From NCBI GenBank assembly GCA_027490995.1, contig JAIXWY010000013.1, positions 185,429 through 249,428 on the forward strand: a stretch of DNA of 64,000 nt, read 5' to 3'. Made by a program: the position numbers and the translations under genes. This DNA is from Opitutaceae bacterium. GTDB lineage: Bacteria; Verrucomicrobiota; Verrucomicrobiia; Opitutales; Opitutaceae. The notes under the pieces were generated by a model. It saw nothing but the letters and a program-made list of their open reading frames with translations, made no database searches and was not told the origin of the DNA. Shown piece after piece: positions 58,220 to 64,000 of the stretch (positions are counted from its first letter, which is position 1; the number at the start of each line of letters is the position of its first letter).

Positions 58220-59230
58220 ATGCCCAAGAAAAGCAGCTCCGACCTGGAGGGCGAACCCGCCCCCAAGAAGCTGAGCACCTACACGGTGAAGCTGGATGAC
58301 ACCCAGATGGCGAAGCTGCGCGGGATCCTCGCGAGCCGCGGCTGGGCGCCGTTTGAAGTGGAGCATTCGCGGTTCGCGTTCCGCGGCCCAGATTGCAACG
58401 TCACCGCCTATTCCAGCGGCAAGGCGGTGATCGCTGGGAAGGGGACTGAGGATTTCGTCACGATGACCCTCGAGCCCGAGGTTACGCTGTCGCCGAAGCT
58501 GGGCTACGATAACGTGCTGCATCCGGAGTGGTTCGAGGCACACGCGGGGCTCGACGAAAGCGGCAAGGGTGACTTTTTCGGTCCGGTCATCGCGGCGACC
58601 GTGATCGCCCAGAAGTCCATGATCGAGAAGTGGCGCGAGGCCGGCGTGCAGGACTCCAAGCGCATCGCGGAGCGGCAGATCCTTGCCTTCGACGAGATGA
58701 TCCGCGGCACGCACGGGGCCGTCGTGAAGACGTGCTACTGCAGCATGCCGAAGTACAACGAACTGATGTCGCGCCCGCGCGCGAATCTCAACCTGCTGCT
58801 CGCGTGGCTGCATGGCACCGCGCTCCAGCAGGCGCTCGCAGAAAAGTCCGTCCCGTGGGGGCTGCTGGACCAGTTTTCCGAACAACCGCTGGTGCAGCGT
58901 GAGCTCGCCCGGAAAGGCGTGAAGAACTTTGAGCTGCGCATGCGTACCAAGGCCGAAGAGGACCCCGTGGTTGCTGCCGCCTCCGTGGTCGCTCGCGCGG
59001 CCTACGTTCGCGAGATGAAGCGGCTGTCCGATCGTTTCGGTTCCAAGTTGCAGAAGGGAGCCGGTCCGCTGGTGAAGAAACAGGGCGCGGAAATCATTGC
59101 TCGTTTTGGCGCGCGCGCGCTCGGTGACTTCGCCAAGCTGCACTTCCGAACCGCCTACGAGGTCGTCCGCGACGCCGGTAAGCTCGACGAGTTGCCGCTG
59201 CCGGAGCCGAAGGCAAAGATGGAATGGTGA
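58220..59230 (+). CDS. rnhC: Ribonuclease HIII
   Basis: RNase HIII cleaves the RNA strand of RNA-DNA hybrids. The 336-residue length, with an N-terminal TBP-like substrate-binding domain (residues about 20-100), fits HIII. The catalytic motif at the start of the RNase H core is GLDESGKGDFFGPV, the DESGKG signature of HIII rather than the DEAGRG of HII. Further conserved acids follow in VQDSKR and EEDPVVAAASVVARAAY. I chose ATG 58220; the open frame runs about 350 codons further upstream but only overlays mutY on the other strand. RNase HII follows after 23 bases. Confidence 0.95.
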   Translation: MPKKSSSDLEGEPAPKKLSTYTVKLDDTQMAKLRGILASRGWAPFEVEHSRFAFRGPDCNVTAYSSGKAVIAGKGTEDFVTMTLEPEVTLSPKLGYDNVLHPEWFEAHAGLDESGKGDFFGPVIAATVIAQKSMIEKWREAGVQDSKRIAERQILAFDEMIRGTHGAVVKTCYCSMPKYNELMSRPRANLNLLLAWLHGTALQQALAEKSVPWGLLDQFSEQPLVQRELARKGVKNFELRMRTKAEEDPVVAAASVVARAAYVREMKRLSDRFGSKLQKGAGPLVKKQGAEIIARFGARALGDFAKLHFRTAYEVVRDAGKLDELPLPEPKAKMEW

Positions 59231-59253
59231 GCTGTAACCGGTAATCGTAGGGC

Positions 59254-60030
59254 ATGGCCAAACGGCGGCAGTTACGCAGCTTCGATCTAAAGCACCTCGA
59301 TGGGGTGACGGAGCTGATCGGTGTCGATGAGGCGGGCCGCGGCGCCTTCGCCGGCCCTGTCGTCGCCGGCGCCGTGCTCGTCACCCGCGCATTTCTAGAG
59401 GGTCGCTGGACGGATGCGAACGCGCGGCGGATCAATGACTCCAAGCAACTCGGGCCGGAGGAGCGCGACGCACTCTGGGCCGATTTCGAGCAACTGGCCA
59501 ACGAGGGACAGATCCACGCAACCTTCGGCGTCGCCGATGTCGCCGAGATCGAGTCGCTCAACATCCTCGGCGCAACCAAGCTTGCGATGCGCCGCGCCCT
59601 TGAGGGCATCTACCCGCCTTCCGCATTCGCGCCTACGCTTGAGCCAGACTTGTTTTCCTCCGCCGATGAGGTCGCGGCGTTCCAACCACCGGCTTCTGCC
59701 CGCATCTTGGTCGATGGTCTGGCGCTGCGCAATTTTCCTTATCCGCACGTGGCGGTCGTGACGGGGGATACGCGCTCGCTGTGCATCGCGATGGCCTCGA
59801 TCATCGCCAAGGTCACGCGCGACCGCCTGATGGTCGAGCTCGAGGCAAAGCACCCCGGTTACGGCTTCGCCCAGCACAAGGGCTACGGCACCGAGGAACA
59901 CCGCGAGGCCGTCCTCCGGCTCGGCCGCTGCCCGCAGCACCGCGACGTCTTCCTCCGTAAGCTGCTTGCCGCACAGGCCGATCCGGGTCAGATGGATTTC
60001 CTCGAAGGCGAACTTTCGGCAGAAGACTGA
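59254..60030 (+). CDS. rnhB: Ribonuclease HII
   Basis: RNase HII removes single misincorporated ribonucleotides and RNA primers. The 258-residue protein has the HII signature IGVDEAGRGAFAGPVVAG, then INDSKQLGPEERD and SIIAKVTRDRLM, with the catalytic acids in those three blocks. It follows rnhC by 23 bases and precedes a histidine kinase gene by 9, so all three may share a transcript. HIII and HII together in one operon is unusual but not unheard of. Confidence 0.95.
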   Translation: MAKRRQLRSFDLKHLDGVTELIGVDEAGRGAFAGPVVAGAVLVTRAFLEGRWTDANARRINDSKQLGPEERDALWADFEQLANEGQIHATFGVADVAEIESLNILGATKLAMRRALEGIYPPSAFAPTLEPDLFSSADEVAAFQPPASARILVDGLALRNFPYPHVAVVTGDTRSLCIAMASIIAKVTRDRLMVELEAKHPGYGFAQHKGYGTEEHREAVLRLGRCPQHRDVFLRKLLAAQADPGQMDFLEGELSAED

Positions 60031-60039
60031 CGCCCCGCC

Positions 60040-61236
60040 ATGGCCACCCGACGCCCCTCCTCCCTCGATCGCGTGCTCGGTCGGCTCGATCAGCTCGACG
60101 CGGTCAATCTCACCAACTTGGTGCAGCGTTTGGCGCGGGAACGGGGGCTGTTCGAGGACATCTTCAACGTGCTGCAGGAGGGTATCCTCGTCGTCGATGT
60201 CGAAGGGGTCATCGCCTACGCCAACGATGCCGCCGACCAATTGATCGGTCTCGGCGGGGGCAAGGACCTCGCCGGGCAGACCCTCTGGCGCCTCGTCCCC
60301 GGGCTGCGCCCGTCACTCGGTGCGTGGATGGACGATGAGGTCGCGCTTCCGATTGTGGCCCGCGAGTTCGAGCTGACGTACCCCGAGCCACGCACCGTGC
60401 GGCTGTACATGGTGCCGTTCCGGTCCGACCCGAAGTCTGGCGCGGAGCGGCGTTTTGTGGTGATCCTCTCCGACGTCACGCGCGACAAGGCGACGACAGA
60501 GGAACGCATCGAGAGCGAGCGCACGTCATCGATCCTGCTCCTCGCCGCGAGCGTCGCGCACGAGCTCGGCAATCCGCTCAATTCCCTGACGATTCACCTG
60601 CAGTTGATGGAGCGGCGAATCAAAAAGCTGCGGCTGGCGGCCAAGGACAAGGAGGCCGCCGCGTTAGCGGAGTCGGTCGCCATCTGTCAGGCCGAGGTAC
60701 AGCGCCTCGATGGCATCATCACCCATTTTCTGGAAGCAATCCGCCCGCGGTCCCCGGCACTGGCGGAGAACGATCTCGCGGAAATTCTCGCGGACGTCTT
60801 CCGCTTCCAGCAGGACGAGCTCGCCGACCGTGGGATCAAGGTGGAGGCGGAGACCCAAGACCGCCTGCCGACGGTGATGGCGGATCGCGACCAGGTGAAG
60901 CAGGCGTTCTTCAACGTGATCAAGAACGCGATGGAGGCGATGAAACCGGGCGGCGTGCTCCGCGTCGGCGCGGCGGCGGACGACGACTTTGTCACCGTGG
61001 TCTTTGGCGACACCGGCAGCGGCATTCGCCAAGAAGATCTCCTGAAGCTCTTCGAGCCCTACCACACCACGAAGGCCGACGGCCACGGTCTTGGCCTGAT
61101 GATCGTCCAACGCATCCTCCGCGAGCATGGCGGGCAGGTCGGTATCGAAAGCAAGGAAGGCGTCGGCACCGTCGTCACGCTCCGCTTTCCCCGCAAGGAT
61201 CGCCGTGTCCACATGCTCCCCCCGGCCGGGGAGTAG
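60040..61236 (+). CDS. PAS-containing sensor histidine kinase (NtrB-like)
   Basis: This 398-residue cytoplasmic histidine kinase has no membrane spans. A PAS domain (about residues 28-140) is followed by a HisKA dimerisation domain with the phosphoacceptor H174 in ASVAHELGNPLNSL. The HATPase domain has the N box NVIKNAMEAMKPGG, G1 FGDTGSGI, F box FEPYHTTK and G2 GHGLGLMIVQ. It starts 9 bases after rnhB. The likely partner is the sigma-54 response regulator that starts 298 bases downstream. The layout suits an NtrB/NtrC-type system sensing an internal signal. Confidence 0.92.
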   Translation: MATRRPSSLDRVLGRLDQLDAVNLTNLVQRLARERGLFEDIFNVLQEGILVVDVEGVIAYANDAADQLIGLGGGKDLAGQTLWRLVPGLRPSLGAWMDDEVALPIVAREFELTYPEPRTVRLYMVPFRSDPKSGAERRFVVILSDVTRDKATTEERIESERTSSILLLAASVAHELGNPLNSLTIHLQLMERRIKKLRLAAKDKEAAALAESVAICQAEVQRLDGIITHFLEAIRPRSPALAENDLAEILADVFRFQQDELADRGIKVEAETQDRLPTVMADRDQVKQAFFNVIKNAMEAMKPGGVLRVGAAADDDFVTVVFGDTGSGIRQEDLLKLFEPYHTTKADGHGLGLMIVQRILREHGGQVGIESKEGVGTVVTLRFPRKDRRVHMLPPAGE

Positions 61237-61534
61237 CCTGGACCGGCCCGATCGCCTCCGGGCAAGGAACGGAAGCGGACGGGCAGGGACACGAGAAAGA
61301 GGCGCCGAGGCGGCATGGCTCGCCCGACGTTGGCTCTTCAGTCGAGGTGGCGGTAAGTGAGGGACGGGTTTGGCGAGGCCGGGTGCGTCAGGGGCATCGC
61401 GCCTGCGGGGTGCTCACCCGGCGCGAAGTCGGCCAGTGAACCGTCCCGAGACCTCGTGACCTTTGGTCGCCCCTGCCTATTCCCCTCCGCCTGCGCGCTT
61501 GACCGTAGCCGCCGCCGGTGTGTCAATTTGCCCC

Positions 61535-63043
61535 ATGGTGCCCAGCGTTCTCATTGTTGACGACGAGAAACACACCCGCGAGGGGCTCCAGCAGGCCTTG
61601 GGTGACGAGTACGATGTCTCGGTCGCGGGCAACGCGGATGAGGCGTTCAACCTGATGGATTCGGCGGAATTTGACGTCGTGCTGACGGACCTTCGCATGC
61701 CGGGAGGCAAGAGCGGCCTGAAGGTCATCGACAAGGCGCTGACCCTGGCGAACCGACCGGCGGTGATCATGATGACGGCCTACGGCAGCATCGATACTGC
61801 GGTGGAAGCGATGAAGCGCGGGGCGGTGGATTTCCTGACCAAGCCGGTGAACATCGAGCGCCTGGAAATCCTGATCCAGCGCGCGTTGAAGAACAAGACC
61901 CTCGAAGTTGAGGTGAAGCAGCTGCACGAGCGCCTGGATGAGAAATTCAGCTTCGCGGGCATCATCGGCAGTTCGGGGAAGCTGCAAGACGTGCTCGACC
62001 GCGTGCGTCTCGTGGCGCCCTCGCGGGCGACGATCCTGATCGAAGGAGAGAGTGGCACCGGCAAGGAACTGATCGCGCAAGCGATCCATCAGGCCAGCCC
62101 CCGCTCGCGGGCACCCTTCATCGCGGTGCACTGTGCGGCGCTCTCGGAAAACCTCCTCGAAAGCGAAATCTTCGGTCATGAGCGCGGCGCCTTCACCGGT
62201 GCCACAGAGCGGCGGATTGGCCGCTTCGAGGCGGCGGATGGCGGCACCCTCTTCCTGGACGAAATTGGGGAAATCACAGCCAGCACCCAGGTGAAACTCC
62301 TGCGCTTCCTCGAGACCCGCACCATTGAGCGCGTCGGTGGTAACAAACCCCTCGAGCTCGACGTCCGCCTCGTCGCGGCGACGAACCGTTCTCTGGAGCA
62401 GATGGTGCGGGACGGCAAATTCCGCGAGGACCTCTTCTTTCGGCTAAACGTCGTGCGCATCGGCCTGCCCCCGCTGCGCGAGCGACCTGACGACATCCCC
62501 CTTTTGCTGACGCATTACCTGAAGCACTTCGCGCAGGAGAACGGGTTTCCGGCCTCGTCGGTGGAGCCGGATGCGATGCGTTGCCTCCAGACCTATCCCT
62601 GGCCCGGGAACATCCGTGAGCTCCGCAACTTCGCCGAGAACATTGTCGTTCTCCAGCAAGGTCGGAAACTCACCCAGTACGACCTTGAGCCCAAGTTCCG
62701 CGGCCTCGTGCCCGCGTTGCCCTCGGGAGCAGCCGGGAGTGGCGGTGCGGGGGCGGGTGGGGGAACTGGAAGCGTGGCCGCATCCGGCATGTCCGGAGGT
62801 TTAGGCGGAGCCACGGGTGCATTGGGTGCGGGATCGGGTGGGGCGGTGCCGGTGACGCCCGGCTGGACGATGGCCCCGGACCGAGCGCTCTCGGTGGAGG
62901 AGAACGAAAAACGACTCCTTCGTGAGGCGCTGATCAAGGCTCGGGGCAACCGTACTCGGGCGGCGGAGCTGATGGGCATCAGCCGCCGGACCCTGCACCG
63001 AAAGCTCGCGCAGTGGCCGGACTTGGATGTCAAGGAAGGCTGA
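61535..63043 (+). CDS. Sigma-54-dependent response regulator (NtrC family)
   Basis: This 502-residue protein is a bacterial enhancer-binding protein. An N-terminal receiver domain has phosphoacceptor D52 in VVLTDLRMPG. An AAA+ domain follows with Walker A GESGTGKEL, the sigma-54 contact loop GAFTGA and Walker B GGTLFLDEI. A C-terminal Fis-type HTH reads NRTRAAELMGISRRTLHRKL. Between AAA+ and HTH lies a glycine/alanine-rich linker (about residues 391-440) that is unusually long and low-complexity. The ATG at 61535 gives the conserved start; the frame continues upstream without support. It probably pairs with the adjacent histidine kinase and needs RpoN. Confidence 0.95.
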   Translation: MVPSVLIVDDEKHTREGLQQALGDEYDVSVAGNADEAFNLMDSAEFDVVLTDLRMPGGKSGLKVIDKALTLANRPAVIMMTAYGSIDTAVEAMKRGAVDFLTKPVNIERLEILIQRALKNKTLEVEVKQLHERLDEKFSFAGIIGSSGKLQDVLDRVRLVAPSRATILIEGESGTGKELIAQAIHQASPRSRAPFIAVHCAALSENLLESEIFGHERGAFTGATERRIGRFEAADGGTLFLDEIGEITASTQVKLLRFLETRTIERVGGNKPLELDVRLVAATNRSLEQMVRDGKFREDLFFRLNVVRIGLPPLRERPDDIPLLLTHYLKHFAQENGFPASSVEPDAMRCLQTYPWPGNIRELRNFAENIVVLQQGRKLTQYDLEPKFRGLVPALPSGAAGSGGAGAGGGTGSVAASGMSGGLGGATGALGAGSGGAVPVTPGWTMAPDRALSVEENEKRLLREALIKARGNRTRAAELMGISRRTLHRKLAQWPDLDVKEG

Positions 63044-63076
63044 ACGCCCCCTCTCCGAGGCCGTTTAAAAAACCTG

Positions 63077-63103
63077 TTGACGCGCGACGTCGCAGGCTAT
63101 CTT
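63077..63103 (+). promoter_or_regulatory. Candidate promoter of tRNA-Gly
   Basis: A TTGACG element (63077-63082) is followed after 15 bases by TATCTT (63098-63103), 15 bases before the tRNA 5' end. Spacing is short of the optimum, so promoter strength is uncertain. An AT-rich TTTAAAAAA lies upstream. Confidence 0.4.
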
Positions 63104-63118
63104 GTCGCCGTCCTGTTT

Positions 63119-63194
<76 letters not shown>

Positions 63195-63207
63195 TTTTCC
63201 CTCAAGA

Positions 63208-63238
63208 CCCTGCACCTGAAAAGGTTGCGGGGTTTTTT
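63208..63238 (+). terminator. Intrinsic terminator after tRNA-Gly
   Basis: CCCTGCACCT pairs with AGGTTGCGGGG (one bulged base) around a GAAA-type loop and is followed by six thymines. It should end the tRNA transcript. Confidence 0.75.
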
Positions 63239-63490
63239 GTGTCTGAAATTCGCGCGGGCTTCTAACGTCTCTCTGGGGGAGGTTCTAACAGATCGCCTGT
63301 CTTCGCCAAGGTTTGCCGATGACGCGGAGCGGATGCTGGGGCGCGGTTTGTGGTGAGGGCGAATTCAAAAAATATTCAGCCCTATTTTTTGGAGGTTAGT
63401 GCTAAAGCCCACGCTTCACCCCCCCCCTCTGGGAGCCTTCTTGCCCCCCGGAGGGTAGGGCAGACGCCACGCGGTCCCTCAGATGCCACG

Positions 63491-63586
63491 AAACCGCCGC
63501 CAAAACCGCCAAAACCGCGAAGGGTGGCAATGGGTCACGCCAACGTAGAACGCCCCGTAATCGCTGACAAAACCGCCAAAACCTCC
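63491..63586. repeat. Short direct repeats AAAACCGCC
   Basis: Full or near copies of AAAACCGCC occur at about 63491, 63502, 63511, 63569 and 63578, within a gene-free stretch (63239-63662) between the tRNA-Gly terminator and the DUF3987 gene fragment. The rest of that stretch shows no coding or RNA feature. Iteron-like function is possible but unproven. Confidence 0.5.
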
Positions 63587-63662
63587 CACCGATACACGCA
63601 CGAAAAAGCCGTGCCCGGTGAAGGACACGGCGTGATCGCCTCGGCAAGCGGCGGTGCCGATC

Positions 63663-64000
63663 TTAGCCGTCGAAGAGCTTCGGGTTAACCTCGCGGATAG
63701 GACCTGGCGGGCGTCCTCCCTTGTTCTTGCCGACCGGCGGGCGGGGTGGCGTGGCGAGGCGGGTCCATCCCATGTCGTCGAGCACGGTCAACGCGGCGGG
63801 CGCTTCCTGCCCCTGCTGATCCAGCGCACGCTTGGCATCGCGTTCAGAGAAGGCACGCGAGCCCCGGCGGCGAAGGGTGGAGAGCAGCTTCCGCGCGTCG
63901 CGTTCGTCCTCACTCAGACCAGCATCACCCAAAGCGTACCGAGTGTGCGCCAGCATCCACCATCCCGACGCAACCGCCGCCCGCATCGCATCGGCCGGAA
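63663..64000 (-). CDS. DUF3987 (YfjI-like) protein, C-terminal fragment
   Basis: The C-terminal 112 residues of a larger protein are visible; the frame is open at the right window edge. The ending resembles the helical C-terminal part of DUF3987 proteins: a helical PADAMRAAVASGWWMLAHTRYAL, then ARKLLSTLRRRGSRAFSERDAKRAL, a winged-helix-like region ALTVLDDMGWTRLATPP, and KGGRPPGPIREVNPKLF. Such proteins are common on integrated plasmids, phages and tRNA-linked islands, often near a primase and an integrase. Together with its position just after tRNA-Gly it suggests the left edge of an integrated element. Only the tail is seen, so the identification is moderate. Confidence 0.6.
   Translation of the reverse strand, partial: PADAMRAAVASGWWMLAHTRYALGDAGLSEDERDARKLLSTLRRRGSRAFSERDAKRALDQQGQEAPAALTVLDDMGWTRLATPPRPPVGKNKGGRPPGPIREVNPKLFDG

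Noticed and set aside
63350..63688. Plus-strand small frame of 112 residues after tRNA-Gly
   Set aside because: Proline/lysine-rich sequence caused by the direct repeats; no coding support.

Overview
The window is a GC-rich stretch of a Gram-negative bacterial chromosome. It carries genes for outer-membrane and lipid A functions (LpxI, a TonB receptor, YdbH/YnbE/YdbL). The gene content, and a duplicated C-terminal domain in the large FG-GAP protein, suggest Verrucomicrobiota, most likely an Opitutales-type organism. That assignment rests on family recognition and has not been tested by phylogeny. Most of the window is ordinary chromosome. The last part, beyond a tRNA-Gly gene, looks like the edge of an integrated element.

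Left part (1-21 kb): housekeeping and one-carbon/sulfur metabolism. A truncated sppA and sufT face dus, a DUF151 bifunctional nuclease, lpxI and leuS. ribE and a uracil-DNA glycosylase follow, then an Hpt-domain protein, then metK and ahcY, cysI, a tRNA-Ser, and the bicarbonate transporter pair sbtA-sbtB. Methionine synthase is encoded by two consecutive genes: a homocysteine/zinc domain protein and a folate/B12/activation domain protein. metK and metH make and recycle the SAM that ahcY's substrate comes from. Both metK and metH are preceded by AT-rich inverted repeats that may be operators.

Middle (21-37 kb): a cobalamin riboswitch leads a BtuB-like TonB receptor, divergent from the B12-dependent metH. 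Next come recQ, a DUF72 protein, an orphan oligopeptide-binding lipoprotein, a coiled-coil membrane protein, PIN-PhoH, a cobalamin adenosyltransferase coupled to a Gfo/Idh/MocA oxidoreductase, peptide deformylase, and an unexplained pair of membrane/coiled-coil proteins. A DUF6807 (PmoA-like) protein closes the segment.

37-47 kb: a leftward surface-glycan operon runs from an ABC-2 export permease (no ATPase partner in the window) through a methyltransferase, a sulfotransferase, a two-domain methyltransferase, two glycosyltransferases and a TylF-like methyltransferase. Upstream of it lies a ydbH-ynbE-ydbL operon, predicted to form an intermembrane lipid bridge.

47-64 kb: a serine hydrolase, a DUF3300 protein, trmO, a Phd/VapC-type toxin-antitoxin pair whose toxin has lost its first catalytic aspartate, a decayed HTH gene, the large FG-GAP protein, an amidohydrolase, mutY, tandem rnhC-rnhB, and a histidine kinase/NtrC-type pair. 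The window ends with tRNA-Gly, a terminator, short direct repeats and the C-terminus of a DUF3987 protein. That last arrangement is typical of an element integrated next to a tRNA. No CRISPR array, rRNA or intact insertion sequence was seen.
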